Shown one piece after another: positions 17,235 through 27,298 of a DNA stretch of 64,000 bases. Source of the DNA: Bacteroidota bacterium (GTDB lineage: Bacteria > Bacteroidota > Bacteroidia > Chitinophagales > Chitinophagaceae); assembly GCA_016706595.1 (NCBI GenBank), contig JADJJH010000002.1, positions 496,001-560,000 on the forward strand, given 5' to 3'. Below the pieces are notes generated by a model. That model worked only from the letters and a program-made list of their open reading frames with translations, did no database searches and was not told where the DNA came from. The translations under genes were made by a program, and so were the position numbers. Numbering within the stretch: position 1 is the first letter of the stretch; the number at the start of each line of letters is the position of its first letter.

Positions 17235-18959
17235 ATGCAACTGTCAGCAGATATACAAAAGCTAAAAAGAAATTTTTTACCCAACGACTTTACCATAACT
17301 AATTGGGAAACTTTGAAACCTTACTTTGACCTATTAGTTGAAACTGATATTGAAACTAAATCAGCGCTTGAAACTTGGTTGCAAAAATTAAGTGAGTTAC
17401 AAGATATAATTAGCGAAGATGCATGTTGGCGTCAAATTAAAATGACTTGTGATACCGAAAATAAATCCTTAGAAGAAGCCTTTAATTATTTCTGTACCGA
17501 AATTGAACCCAATATCAAACCCTACTCTGATATTCTCAATAAAAAATTATTGGCTTCTCCTGCTTTACATGAATTAGACCAGTCGCTTTATTTCACTTAC
17601 TTGAGAAGTATTAAAAAGGATATTGCACTTTTTAGAGAAGAGAATATCGCTATTCATGCTGAGCTAAATGTATTGGCGCAACATTACGGCGTGATTACCG
17701 GCAAAATGAGTGTTGAAATAGATGGCAATGAATACACTTTACAACAAGCCGCTAAATTTTTAATGCAAAGTAATCGTGACTTGCGCGAACAAGTATATCA
17801 TAAAATTGCATCGCGTCGTAAACAAGATGAAACCGAATTGGATACCTTATTTGATGAACTATTACATAAGCGTCATCAAATTGCATTAAATGCTGGGTTC
17901 GAAAATTATCGTGATTATAAATTTCAAGAACTTGGACGATTTGATTACAGTATTCAAGATTGTGAAAATTTTCATACTGCCATTAAAAAGCATGTATTAC
18001 CCATTGTTGAAACTTTATACGAACATAAATGCAAACAATTGCAACTCGATATTTTAAAACCTTGGGATTTGGATGCAGAACCTGAAGGTCAAAAACCTTT
18101 AGCACCATTTAATGACGCCGATGAATTATTAGAGAAATCAATTGAAGCATTCAATAATTTAAATCCTTTTCTGGGTGATTGCTTTAAAAAGATGAAGACC
18201 TTACAACATTTTGATTTAGCGAGCAGAAAAGGGAAAGCACCGGGTGGTTACAATTGTCCTTTAGCCGAAAGTGGTGCGCCTTTTATTTTTATGAATGCAG
18301 CCGGCACGGCAGATGATGTGGTTACGATGATGCATGAAGGCGGACATGCCGTACATTCTTTTCTTTGTCATAACTTATCCTTAAGTGCATTTAAAGAATA
18401 TCCTATGGAAATGGCTGAGCTTGCCAGTATGAGTATGGAACTTTTTAGTATGGATCAGTGGCATGTATTTTATAATGATGCCAATGAATTAAAACGTGCC
18501 AAGACCGAAGAACTTGAACGGGCCCTTACTATTTTTCCGTGGATTGCCATGATAGATAAATTTCAACATTGGTTGTACACTAATCCCGGACATACTGTTG
18601 ATGAACGAAAAGCAATGTGGTTACAAATTCATCAAGAATTTTCGCCATCGAATTTGAATTGGGATGATTTAGAAAGCAACCGATCTATCCTTTGGCAAAA
18701 GCAATTGCATTTATTTGAAGTGCCATTTTATTATATCGAGTATGGTATTGCCCAATTAGGTGCATTAGCCATGTGGAAGGAATACAAATTAGATAGCACA
18801 AAAACTTTAGATAATTATTTGCTGGCATTAAGTAAAGGGTATACGCAAGATTTAAAATCTTTGTACAAAACAGCCGGTATCGATTTTGATTTTTCAGAAG
18901 AAAAAGTAAAAGCCCTTTGCGATTTTGTGAATATTGAGATTGAACAGATTTTAGCGTAG
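17235..18959 (+). CDS. M3-family oligoendopeptidase (PepF-like)
   Basis: This 574-residue zinc metallopeptidase carries HEGGHAVH with zinc ligands His367 and His371 and catalytic Glu368. The downstream EYPMEMAELASMSMELF supplies the third ligand region. APGGYNCPLAESGAPFIFMN just before the zinc motif is also typical of the M3B clade. It lacks a signal peptide, so it should be cytoplasmic and degrade oligopeptides. It follows the GH3 gene on the same strand with its own weak promoter match. Which peptides it cleaves cannot be told. Confidence 0.92.
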   Translation: MQLSADIQKLKRNFLPNDFTITNWETLKPYFDLLVETDIETKSALETWLQKLSELQDIISEDACWRQIKMTCDTENKSLEEAFNYFCTEIEPNIKPYSDILNKKLLASPALHELDQSLYFTYLRSIKKDIALFREENIAIHAELNVLAQHYGVITGKMSVEIDGNEYTLQQAAKFLMQSNRDLREQVYHKIASRRKQDETELDTLFDELLHKRHQIALNAGFENYRDYKFQELGRFDYSIQDCENFHTAIKKHVLPIVETLYEHKCKQLQLDILKPWDLDAEPEGQKPLAPFNDADELLEKSIEAFNNLNPFLGDCFKKMKTLQHFDLASRKGKAPGGYNCPLAESGAPFIFMNAAGTADDVVTMMHEGGHAVHSFLCHNLSLSAFKEYPMEMAELASMSMELFSMDQWHVFYNDANELKRAKTEELERALTIFPWIAMIDKFQHWLYTNPGHTVDERKAMWLQIHQEFSPSNLNWDDLESNRSILWQKQLHLFEVPFYYIEYGIAQLGALAMWKEYKLDSTKTLDNYLLALSKGYTQDLKSLYKTAGIDFDFSEEKVKALCDFVNIEIEQILA

Positions 18960-19105
18960 TTGGGTTGTTTTTTCAACATTGGGCTTGCCCCCCTGTGGTA
19001 TACCGAAAAAATAGGTATTGTTTGAATGAAATAAATAATCGTATGCTTTCGGGATTACATTATTATGAAGAATATGATTTTCATACTACTCAATGATTAT
19101 TTTTT

Positions 19106-20629
19106 TTACTCAATAATTATTTTTTTCATTACATTTTCAATCTTAATAAAATACATGCCTTTTGTATAATGGCTCAAATCTATTTCATCTTTGATAGTTG
19201 AATAAATAATTTGACCGCTTACATCAAACAGTTTTTTCCTTTTTCCTTTTGCATTTTTAATAAAAATAGTTTGATAAGAAGGGTTAGGGTATACACTCCA
19301 CTCCTCACTCTCCGCTCTCACATTGCCACTCTGCAAAGGCCAGCATAGCGAAGTTGTATCTGCACCTAATGTATAATCCGGCATATTGGGTGGTGAAGTA
19401 CTACCGCCGGCGCCGCTATCAATACGCAAACACTTACGGCAAAAACTACAGGCTGTTCCTTTTTCATCGGGCTTATCTATTACACTCAATTGTTTAAAAC
19501 CTCCTCCCCCTTTGCCTATATATATTCTTTGATCTGGACCCAATGCAAGTTGACCGTAGTATTCAAATGCATCATAAGTAGTGTCCATACCATGCTTAAT
19601 ATTAATCCATGCCAAAGAACTGTCAGGTTCACTAATTTCTAATTGATAAATATTATAACGCCGTGTTATATACAATAAACTATTATTTGGAGAAAAGCAT
19701 ACTCCATTTGTAAGGCTATCCCAAATGTATTGCGGTAGCGGGCTTGGTACAGAAGTACTATCGATAGGAATATTCAACACCTTTTCGTGGCTTAATTCTC
19801 CAGTACATCTATCAAAATCAGCCAAAAACAATTTGTTGATTTTGCCTTTCAACGCTGCATATTTTTTGCCATCATTACTAAAGCAACTTTGACCGGTTCC
19901 TTCGTAAAACCCAAAATCGGGTTCAGCAAAGTTCTGTACATAAGGACCTTTAATAGAATCTTTTGTTACCAAAAAACGATAAATGATATTAGTATTTAAT
20001 CCTTGCTTTAGCAGCCACCAATCGCGCCCATTGCTATGTCTACAAGCCTGCATCATGGTTGTTGAAAGTTCAACATTACTAATTAGTATATTGTTTTTAC
20101 TAATAACCTTTCCCATACCTCCATTTGCTTTCATGTCTACTACATGAAATAAAATTTCATCATATGGAAATTTTATACCCACTGTATTGGTCCAATAAAA
20201 ATTATAAGCGCTGTCACTTACAGTAGGTATTATTAAATAATATGTATCGTCAGTATCTTTTGGCAAAATAATTGAGCCTTGTGTAAACGGTGCGTTTGGG
20301 TATAAGTTTTTCAAATAGATTTGTTCAGGCACCAAAGAATCTCCGTTTTCAATTATATTCCCGAGTGTATCAAATAATTGCATTCCATTGCATAAAAATT
20401 TTAGATTACCACTTATCCTATCACTTATATTACTGTGACCGAATGAAAAAATATAAGGATAATTTGGTGATATCCCATTCCAGAAAAGTTGTGAAGTTAA
20501 AGGCCTTGATGTATCGCCCGCAAAGTTTGCAATTTGCCCGTTTAAACCAAATACCCAAGAATAGCCTGATTTGTTCTGTGCAGAAGAAAATAATGGATAT
20601 ACAATTAATATTAAGAGGAGTTTTTTCAT
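19106..20629 (-). CDS. Secreted protein with T9SS type A sorting domain
   Basis: The 507-residue protein has a signal peptide (about 1-18, ending SSAQ), a long body with beta-propeller-like character (blocks such as LALGPDQRIYIGKGG, and GVCFSPNNSLLYITRRYNIYQLE), and a C-terminal domain of about 75 residues starting VYPNPSYQTIFI and ending MYFIKIENVMKKIIIE. That tail is a type A sorting signal that sends proteins through the T9SS to the surface. The middle holds Cys-rich SFCRKCLRIDSG. Its function is not recognised; related proteins are simply called T9SS-sorted. Confidence 0.85.
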   Translation of the reverse strand: MKKLLLILIVYPLFSSAQNKSGYSWVFGLNGQIANFAGDTSRPLTSQLFWNGISPNYPYIFSFGHSNISDRISGNLKFLCNGMQLFDTLGNIIENGDSLVPEQIYLKNLYPNAPFTQGSIILPKDTDDTYYLIIPTVSDSAYNFYWTNTVGIKFPYDEILFHVVDMKANGGMGKVISKNNILISNVELSTTMMQACRHSNGRDWWLLKQGLNTNIIYRFLVTKDSIKGPYVQNFAEPDFGFYEGTGQSCFSNDGKKYAALKGKINKLFLADFDRCTGELSHEKVLNIPIDSTSVPSPLPQYIWDSLTNGVCFSPNNSLLYITRRYNIYQLEISEPDSSLAWINIKHGMDTTYDAFEYYGQLALGPDQRIYIGKGGGGFKQLSVIDKPDEKGTACSFCRKCLRIDSGAGGSTSPPNMPDYTLGADTTSLCWPLQSGNVRAESEEWSVYPNPSYQTIFIKNAKGKRKKLFDVSGQIIYSTIKDEIDLSHYTKGMYFIKIENVMKKIIIE

Positions 20630-21001
20630 GTTTATCTAAGTATAGTTAGTTTACCTATGGCTTTCCTAAATTCAATCTAAACTTGTAGATATATAAACCA
20701 CCGGCAAAATTTCTCCCCGCAAAGTCTCGCCTCGGACTCTGCGATTTATTACTATAATCATAATTCAAAATTTTCATTCATCAAATTTAATGTCTTTCTT
20801 GTACATGAAATACATTTAACCCACATCATGAAATAGAATTTTAGAAATTAAGTAAAATTCATATTTATGATATCGAACCTCAACACCAAACTAATTTTAC
20901 TGGTTATAAAATCACACTTTACTAATGTCATAACGTAGACATACGAATTAATGTATCTTATACTTTCTATATGCACTATATGGTTCAAGATATCGAATAA
21001 A
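20630..21001. other. Intergenic region with a GC-rich hairpin
   Basis: This 372-base AT-rich gap has no convincing gene. Its one notable feature is a hairpin: CGCAAAGTC (20718-20726) against GACTCTGCG (20735-20743) with one mismatch. There is no T run after it on the plus strand, so it is not an evident terminator in that direction. The GCAAAGTCTCG part resembles a GC-rich element near 37535. Confidence 0.5.
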
Positions 21002-21607
21002 TTATTTTTTTACCGATTCATTACTACTAGCCGCATGAAAAGCAATTTTAAATAGTTTGTCGTTTTGCAAACCCGATTTTTCACGCGCCGCATTTTCGTT
21101 TAAGTTCAATTCTTTTAAGCCTTTATAGTATCGATACATGGTTGCAATTTCTTTCAAGATATGATTGATCGCAATTTTATCATCCAAGCGAATACTATTA
21201 AAATCTTGCATATTCGTTCGCAAATTTTTGGCTTGTTGTAAATACGAAAGTGGACTCACTTCTTCTACATTAAAACAAGAAGCATCATCGGCTAATAAAA
21301 AACTGATATCTAAAGCACAAGTAGAGAAAATGAGTTCAGCATCTTTCAATTGTAAAATATAGGGTTTCTCATCGTTACTTAATAATTTATCACTCACCAT
21401 GAGTTGTAATTTTTCGCCATTGCTTCCGCTAAAACGAAGTAAGTCGTTAAACTTACTAAACGTAAAAAGCAAAGTGGTTTTGGTAAACTTGTCAAGTAAT
21501 CGACAATGTATATCGATACTCACTAAATCGCTATCATCAAAAATGATACGTTCGATACTAAAAGCCTGAATGTTAAAGTCGGGTTTGATAAAAGTTTGTG
21601 TTTTCAT
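21002..21607 (-). CDS. Hypothetical protein, 201 residues, divergent from WYL regulator
   Basis: I do not recognise this protein. It is read from ATG 21607 (MKTQTFIKPDF); the frame stays open to 21790, but the extra part is Cys- and Ser-rich and overlaps the divergent gene. There is no signal peptide or membrane segment. The N-terminal half looks like a beta-rich domain (IERIIFDDSDLVSIDIHCRLL); the C-terminal half is helical, with a late ENAAREKSGLQNDKLFKIAF. A seven-of-eight -7 match (CAAATATT on the plus strand, 21630-21637) lies 22 bases upstream of the chosen ATG. The shared upstream region with the WYL regulator hints at common control. Confidence 0.6.
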   Translation of the reverse strand: MKTQTFIKPDFNIQAFSIERIIFDDSDLVSIDIHCRLLDKFTKTTLLFTFSKFNDLLRFSGSNGEKLQLMVSDKLLSNDEKPYILQLKDAELIFSTCALDISFLLADDASCFNVEEVSPLSYLQQAKNLRTNMQDFNSIRLDDKIAINHILKEIATMYRYYKGLKELNLNENAAREKSGLQNDKLFKIAFHAASSNESVKK

Positions 21608-21714
21608 ATCTGTTTCATTTATTACATCACAAATATTTACACGTAACAACGTAATGAGTTTACGTAGCGATGGACTATTTTTACTTTTTTCCTTTCTCAT
21701 AGTAAATACAGACG

Positions 21715-22722
21715 ATGAAAAACAAACATGCATTAAGCAGATATCGATTAATTGACAATCGCATGACAATGAAGCAAAAACCTGCACCAACCCTGCAAGA
21801 TTTAGTTGATTTTGTAAGCGAAAAGATGAATGCGCCTATATCGGTTGCCAGTATCCAAAAAGATATTTATGCGATGCGATACGATGAATCGCTAGGATTT
21901 AATGCTCCGATTGAATATAGTAAAGCAGAAAAAGCTTATCGATATACAGATCCGAGTTTTTCGATAAGCAATATTCCGGTATCGGAAGAAGATTTGCATG
22001 GATTGGAAATTGCTATAGGCATACTTGAACAGTTTAAAGATATTCCGGCCATTCGAGTATTTGAAGATGCCATTACTAAAATAGCTGCCTCGGTAAAACA
22101 AAGCAGGGCTAAGGTAAGTGAAGGAAAAATTGTTTTGCTCGATCGGCCTAAACGTTACTTGGGTATCGAGTATATGGCCGATATGGTAGATGCTATTCAT
22201 AACCGAAATGTTTTACGCATTCAATATCAACCATTCACAAAAAAGGAGGCAGCAAAGCATACTGTCCATCCTTATTTTATTAAAGAATATAATGGTAGAA
22301 TGTATTTGATTGGCAAGGATATTCATCCAGTAAAAGAATCTAAGTTTTTAACTTTCGCTTTTGATAGGATGAGTTCGGTAATTAAAATGAATCAAACTTT
22401 TATAGAAGAGCAAGTTGATAAGGAAAATTATTTTAAAGAAACGATAGGTATTTCACAACCCGGTACCAAACCCGAAAAAATTGTACTGCAATTCGATCCG
22501 GCACAAGCAAATTATTTAAAATCGCAACCCATACATCACTCGCAAGAAATATTAAAGGATAATGCCAAAGTATTTAGTATTGGTTTAGAGCTCGTAATCA
22601 ACTACGAATTAAAATCCTTACTACTAGGGTTTGGCGATAAAATGAAAGTATTGAAACCACAAAGTTTGGTGCTTGATATGCAACAATCTATTCAAGCTAT
22701 GCAAGCTTTATATGAATCATAA
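21715..22722 (+). CDS. WYL-domain transcriptional regulator
   Basis: This 335-residue protein joins an N-terminal helix-turn-helix (about 1-75; SRYRLIDNRMTMK, SIQKDIYAMR) to a WYL-type ligand domain (about 155-240; YQPFTKKEAAKHTVHPYFIKEYNGRMYLIG). A C-terminal extension typical of the family follows. WYL proteins bind nucleic acid or nucleotide ligands and control stress and defence genes. The start at 21715 is the ATG that gives the complete first helix. It is divergent from the unknown 201-residue gene, the most likely local target. No defence genes are nearby. Confidence 0.88.
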   Translation: MKNKHALSRYRLIDNRMTMKQKPAPTLQDLVDFVSEKMNAPISVASIQKDIYAMRYDESLGFNAPIEYSKAEKAYRYTDPSFSISNIPVSEEDLHGLEIAIGILEQFKDIPAIRVFEDAITKIAASVKQSRAKVSEGKIVLLDRPKRYLGIEYMADMVDAIHNRNVLRIQYQPFTKKEAAKHTVHPYFIKEYNGRMYLIGKDIHPVKESKFLTFAFDRMSSVIKMNQTFIEEQVDKENYFKETIGISQPGTKPEKIVLQFDPAQANYLKSQPIHHSQEILKDNAKVFSIGLELVINYELKSLLLGFGDKMKVLKPQSLVLDMQQSIQAMQALYES

Positions 22723-22940
22723 TGAAGTGCGCATATGCGGTTAATTTACATTGTCTAACTAATTAGACAAGCGTTATATTCTTTCACCACATTAGAAACA
22801 TAGGAACCATAGGCTTTCTCAACTTATAAGTCGTTTGAGGATAGAATGAACTTTTTCTATGTTTATGTGGTTTATCAAAAAATCAATGTGCTGAATAGCC
22901 CCTAAAATAAGCTAGCTTATTATAGAATTACAAATTGTAT

Positions 22941-22948
22941 TACCTTAG
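22941..22948 (+). promoter_or_regulatory. Possible -7 element of kbl
   Basis: TACCTTAG differs from TAnnTTTG at one position and lies 18 bases before the kbl ATG. The same eight bases occur before the Omp28-like gene (45664-45671). Confidence 0.4.
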
Positions 22949-22966
22949 TCGCCTAAATTTTTTTAC

Positions 22967-24154
22967 ATGAACCAGAAATTAGTAGATCGCATTGGTGCCG
23001 AATTATCAGCCATTAAAGAGGCCGGATTATTTAAACAGGAACGCATTATTTCTTCCGAACAATCGGCACATATTATTGCCAATGGCAAACCCGTATTAAA
23101 TTTTTGTGCCAATAATTATTTAGGATTATCGTCTCATCCAAAAACCATCGAAGCGGCTCACAAAGCTATTGAACAAAGAGGATATGGATTAAGCAGTGTA
23201 CGATTTATTTGTGGAACACAAGATATTCATAAAGAGCTTGAACAAAAGATTTCTACTTTTTTAGGTACAGAAGATACTATTTTATATTGTGCGGCCTTTG
23301 ATGCGAATGGGGGTTTGTTTGAACCCTTATTAGGTGAAGAAGATGCGATTATTTCGGATGAATTAAATCATGCATCGATCATAGATGGTGTTCGTTTATG
23401 CAAAGCTGAGCGACACAGATATAAGCATGGCGATATGGATGAGTTAGAAGAAAAATTAAAAGCAACCCAACATTGCCGGAGTCGTATGATAGCCACCGAC
23501 AGTGTATTTAGTATGGATGGAACCATTGCCAAACTTGATATCATTTGTGCCTTGGCCGAAAAGTATGATGCGATTGTGATGATAGATGAATGTCATTCGA
23601 GTGGATTTATGGGCAAAACCGGTAGAGGTGTTCATGAACTTTGTGGGGTAATGGAGAAGGTAGATATTATTACCGGAACTTTAGGCAAGGCATTAGGTGG
23701 TGCCAATGGTGGATTTACTTCGGGGCGAAAAGAAATTATAGATATGCTTCGTCAAAAAAGCAGACCCTATCTTTTTTCAAATACTCTTGCACCAAGTATA
23801 GTGGGTGCTTCGATTGCGATATTAGATATGTTGAGCGAAGCCACTACACTTCGTGATAAATTAGAAGAGAACACTTTGTATTTTAGAGAGCAAATTGCCA
23901 AAGCAGGTTTTGATATTAAACCAGGCATACATCCGATCGTACCTATTATGTTATATGATGCGGTTTTGGCTCAAACCATGGCAAGCCGTTTATTAGAAGA
24001 AGGAATTTATGTGGTTGGATTTTTCTTTCCTGTGGTAGCTAAAGGAAATGCCAGAATTCGTGTACAAGTGAGTGCAGGTCATGATCGCGAAGATTTAGAT
24101 AAGGCGATTGCAGCGTTTACGAAAGTTGGCAAGGAATTGGGCGTAATTAAATGA
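22967..24154 (+). CDS. kbl: Glycine C-acetyltransferase (2-amino-3-ketobutyrate CoA ligase)
   Basis: This 395-residue PLP enzyme splits 2-amino-3-ketobutyrate into glycine and acetyl-CoA in threonine breakdown. The PLP lysine is Lys241 in TGTLGKALGG. NFCANNYLGLSSHP near residue 45, ELNHASIIDG near 140 and the DECHSSGFMG motif near 210 are characteristic. The alternatives in the same alpha-oxoamine family (BioF, SPT) fit less well, because SSVRFICGTQDIHKELE is typical of KBL. No threonine dehydrogenase gene is beside it. A terminator lies about 190 bases downstream. Confidence 0.9.
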   Translation: MNQKLVDRIGAELSAIKEAGLFKQERIISSEQSAHIIANGKPVLNFCANNYLGLSSHPKTIEAAHKAIEQRGYGLSSVRFICGTQDIHKELEQKISTFLGTEDTILYCAAFDANGGLFEPLLGEEDAIISDELNHASIIDGVRLCKAERHRYKHGDMDELEEKLKATQHCRSRMIATDSVFSMDGTIAKLDIICALAEKYDAIVMIDECHSSGFMGKTGRGVHELCGVMEKVDIITGTLGKALGGANGGFTSGRKEIIDMLRQKSRPYLFSNTLAPSIVGASIAILDMLSEATTLRDKLEENTLYFREQIAKAGFDIKPGIHPIVPIMLYDAVLAQTMASRLLEEGIYVVGFFFPVVAKGNARIRVQVSAGHDREDLDKAIAAFTKVGKELGVIK

Positions 24155-24665
24155 CATCTCTAAAAGCCTCTGATGCTTAGTTATTCGACTGAGACTTTTT
24201 AAGGATGTCGACGAAATTTATGAATTCCAAATCACAACTAATAATTGAAAACCGGATATGTCAAAATTAAAATATCATACATCCTGAACTATCGAATCCG
24301 TAAGATTCAAGTATCGATAAAACATCAATAAAAAACAAAAAGCGAACCGGGGGAGGTTCGCTTCTTATTTTCACTAAAAAACACAAAGGGGGATAACTCT
24401 AAAGTCAGAGTTCTGCAATCCTAGACGAACCCGATGTATTGTTCGTTGGCAGAAGTGTAATTTTTTTTTATTTCCGGAAGTGATTTTTTGCTAAAGCCCT
24501 GAAAATCATAGCCTAATCCTAAATAAATTTTCGGAAATAACATTTGGATATTCATAGTCAAACAGGCAATTATGATCTATTAGGTAAGCTATCAAACCGC
24601 ATTGCTTCATGTCTCAGCGGTAAAAAATTCCGAACCCCGAACCTCGGTCCCCCAACCCCGTTAAT
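24155..24665. other. Intergenic region of about 510 bases with the kbl terminator
   Basis: This gap separates two convergent genes. It holds one strong hairpin, described separately, and a C-rich patch near 24632-24660. A short open frame at 24544-24735 has no coding character. Nothing else is recognised. Confidence 0.5.
24341..24370 (+). terminator. Rho-independent terminator downstream of kbl
   Basis: AGCGAACC (24341-24348) pairs perfectly with GGTTCGCT (24355-24362) around a G-rich loop. The tract after it is TCTTATTTT, weaker than a pure T run. Confidence 0.7.
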
Positions 24666-27185
24666 TTATCTCAATAAAGTAATATCTCCCTTCTTAAAAA
24701 TCTTTCCGCACTTCGTATCACCTCGCAAGAAATAATAATACGTTGCTACCGGTGCCGCTTCATTTTTATAAAATCCATCCCAACATATTTCAGGATTATC
24801 AGTTTCAAAAACTAAGTTGCCCCATCGATTATAAATGCCAAAATAAAAGTTTTGAAAATTAGCCAAATTGCGAATATGCAAGCAATCGTTATTGCCATCA
24901 TTGTTTGGCGAAAATGCATTCGGAATGAAAATGGAGGTCTCGTCGTTATTATAAGCATACACGGTAATAGAATCGATAATCACGCAAGTGCCTATCATGC
25001 CGGTTACAATAAAAGTGGTGGTTTGATTGATATTGGCAATGGGGTTTGCGCTATTTGCATTTGATAAAATTGATGCCGGCGACCAAGTATACGTTTCGGC
25101 ACCGGATACATTCAGTTGTATAGCATGCTGATTACATTCGGCATCTCCACTTTTTGTTACCGTAAGTTTAGGATCTACCCTTACATCTATGGTTACTTCT
25201 GATGTGCCTGTACAACCTGTTGCATCGGTACCAATCACTGTATAGGTAGTGCTTGAGGTTGGAAACACATAAGGATTAGGCATATTGATTTGTGAGATAT
25301 TTGTATTAGGCGACCACAAATAACTGGCGCCTCCACTTGCAAAAAGTTGCACGCTATCACCTAAACAAATAATAGGATCGTTAGGCGATATACTCACATT
25401 TACATTATTGCTTACGGTGATGGTTACTGAACTTGTATTAGTACATCCATTGGCATCGGTACCGGTAACAGTATAGGTTGTAGTAGCAGTGGGCACAAAG
25501 GGTTGTCCGGCAATAATACCACCGGTCCATACATACGTAACAGCACCATTTGCATCGATGGTGGTTGGATTGCCAAAACATACGATGGATGGTGATGCCA
25601 CTGCATTTACGGTGGGTGCAGGTTTAACGCTAACAGGCACACTACTAGTGCCGGTACATCCATTCGCATCAGTTCCGGTTACTGTATAGGTAGTTGTGGT
25701 TAAAGGTGAAAAAGGAATTCCATTACTCACACCGCTTGTCCATACATATGAGCTTGCGCCCGAGCCGATGAAAATTACAAATTCACCTTCGCAAATGTTA
25801 CTAAGATTAGCATTTGCAGTAACAACAGGTAAAGGATTTACGGTAATAGAAATGGAAGCGGTATTGCTACATCCATTGGCATCGGTACCGGTAACAGTAT
25901 AGCTTGAACCACTAAGCGGAATAAAAGCACTTCCATCAATTACTCCACCTGTCCATGAATAGGATATTGCGCCATTGCCAAATAATAGAATTGAATTTCC
26001 TGCACAAACTTGTCCGTTAGCAGGAAATGAATTTGCTGTAACCAGCGGCAATGGATTTACGGTAATTTGAACCGTTGCTGTATTTGAACAACCTGCTGCA
26101 TCGGTTCCGGTTACAACATATAAACCACTAGAAGAGGGTGTAAATGGAATGCCATTTGTAACACCGCCTGTCCAAGAATAAGTTGCTGCACCGCTACCTG
26201 TAAGTGTTGTGGAATTACCTGCGCAAAGAATAGCAGGGGAAGCGAGACCGGTAACAGAAAATGTATTATTAACTGCCAATACAGTTGTTGTAAATGTATC
26301 AATCTTGCCGGTATTACTTGTGACAATTAAGGTAACAAGATAGCTACCTGCATTAAGATAATTATGAGAAGGGTTCTGAAAACTAGAACCAAATCCATCA
26401 CCAAAATTCCAATTCCAATTGACAATGGTTGAAAGATAAGCTGTTGAAAGATCTGTAAACTGTATAATACTAGAATCACAATTATCTGGATACGAATAAG
26501 CCGCAATTGCATTCACTGAGTCCATAGGCAATATACCGCAAATACATGTTGGAGGATTATTTGGTGCAACAAGTGAAATTGAATTAGCTGTAATGTTACC
26601 ATGAATGTTTAACATATGTGGGTTCATAGCACCGGCGACATTAAAATTTTGAACATCAACTTCTATTGTATGATTTCCTGTCAGAAAAAAATTATGGTAT
26701 ATGAAATTTGTAAACGTTTGCCAATTTGCAGTAGCTAAACTTACCGGTTGACTAAAACTTGTGACAATTCCATCAATTCGTAAGGCGCTTATATAATTAT
26801 CATTTGAGATATTAAAATTAAAATGCAATGAGTCATCAATACAAGTTCTAAATTTAAATCTGTAAGTAATTAAGTAATACCCAACTGTGCTATTATTTGT
26901 AATGTATTGACTAGGATTGGCAAAACCGATCCATCTTGAATTTGCATAAGAAGTTCCTCTACCATTTGGGGTACAAACAATTGCAGGTGTATTGTTTATT
27001 GCCCCAGGAATATTATTTGCGTTATCAATTTCCCATTGAGGGTCACCTGCACCAAACGGCAATAATGTTAGTGTTGTAGGGTTATAAGCAGTATTAAGAA
27101 GGATTGAATTAGAGAGTTGGCAAGGTTGTGCAAACATCTGCAAGAATAGTATTGAAAGAATCCATGTTGCAAATATCGATTTCAT
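24666..27185 (-). CDS. Repeat-rich surface adhesin with PKD and CHU_C (type B T9SS) domains
   Basis: This 839-residue secreted protein has a signal peptide at about 1-20. A beta-rich region (30-200) precedes a PKD domain (about 230-305, WNWNFGDGFGSSFQNPSH). Five to seven repeats of about 70-75 residues follow, each with a Cys near the start, a YxWTGG or YLWSP core and TYTVTGTDANGCxNT. The C-terminal 90 residues (IPNAFSPNNDGNNDCL through YNRWGNLVFE) are the gliding-associated CHU_C domain, a type B T9SS signal. Proteins of this design, including SprB-like adhesins, sit on the surface. The DNA repeats are nearly identical in places, so copy number may vary. Confidence 0.88.
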   Translation of the reverse strand: MKSIFATWILSILFLQMFAQPCQLSNSILLNTAYNPTTLTLLPFGAGDPQWEIDNANNIPGAINNTPAIVCTPNGRGTSYANSRWIGFANPSQYITNNSTVGYYLITYRFKFRTCIDDSLHFNFNISNDNYISALRIDGIVTSFSQPVSLATANWQTFTNFIYHNFFLTGNHTIEVDVQNFNVAGAMNPHMLNIHGNITANSISLVAPNNPPTCICGILPMDSVNAIAAYSYPDNCDSSIIQFTDLSTAYLSTIVNWNWNFGDGFGSSFQNPSHNYLNAGSYLVTLIVTSNTGKIDTFTTTVLAVNNTFSVTGLASPAILCAGNSTTLTGSGAATYSWTGGVTNGIPFTPSSSGLYVVTGTDAAGCSNTATVQITVNPLPLVTANSFPANGQVCAGNSILLFGNGAISYSWTGGVIDGSAFIPLSGSSYTVTGTDANGCSNTASISITVNPLPVVTANANLSNICEGEFVIFIGSGASSYVWTSGVSNGIPFSPLTTTTYTVTGTDANGCTGTSSVPVSVKPAPTVNAVASPSIVCFGNPTTIDANGAVTYVWTGGIIAGQPFVPTATTTYTVTGTDANGCTNTSSVTITVSNNVNVSISPNDPIICLGDSVQLFASGGASYLWSPNTNISQINMPNPYVFPTSSTTYTVIGTDATGCTGTSEVTIDVRVDPKLTVTKSGDAECNQHAIQLNVSGAETYTWSPASILSNANSANPIANINQTTTFIVTGMIGTCVIIDSITVYAYNNDETSIFIPNAFSPNNDGNNDCLHIRNLANFQNFYFGIYNRWGNLVFETDNPEICWDGFYKNEAAPVATYYYFLRGDTKCGKIFKKGDITLLR
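25442..25476 (-). repeat. 35-base exact repeat in the adhesin gene, copy 1
   Basis: This 35-base stretch is identical to 25868-25902. It encodes the TVTGTDANGC core of a protein repeat. Confidence 0.85.
25868..25902 (-). repeat. 35-base exact repeat in the adhesin gene, copy 2
   Basis: Identical to 25442-25476, starting 426 bases away. A more diverged third version lies near 25655-25690. Confidence 0.85.
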
Positions 27186-27298
27186 AGGTAGTTATTTTGT
27201 GTAAATTAGCATTGAATTTTTTAATCCCAAAATTATACCAAGCAAATCTTCAAGGTTTTGTATTTTGATATAAATTTAAAAACTCTTTTTAAATTAAT

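Noticed and set aside
21608..21790. N-terminal extension of the 201-residue protein
   Set aside because: It would overlap the start of the divergent WYL gene and read through a likely promoter element; the shorter start fits better.
21715..22722. WYL regulator as the marker of a defence island
   Set aside because: No nuclease, helicase, toxin or other defence gene lies near; the neighbours are metabolic or T9SS genes.
24544..24735. 63-codon ORF between kbl and the adhesin
   Set aside because: Its Pro-rich end lies in the adhesin gene on the other strand. There is no family match and no promoter element.
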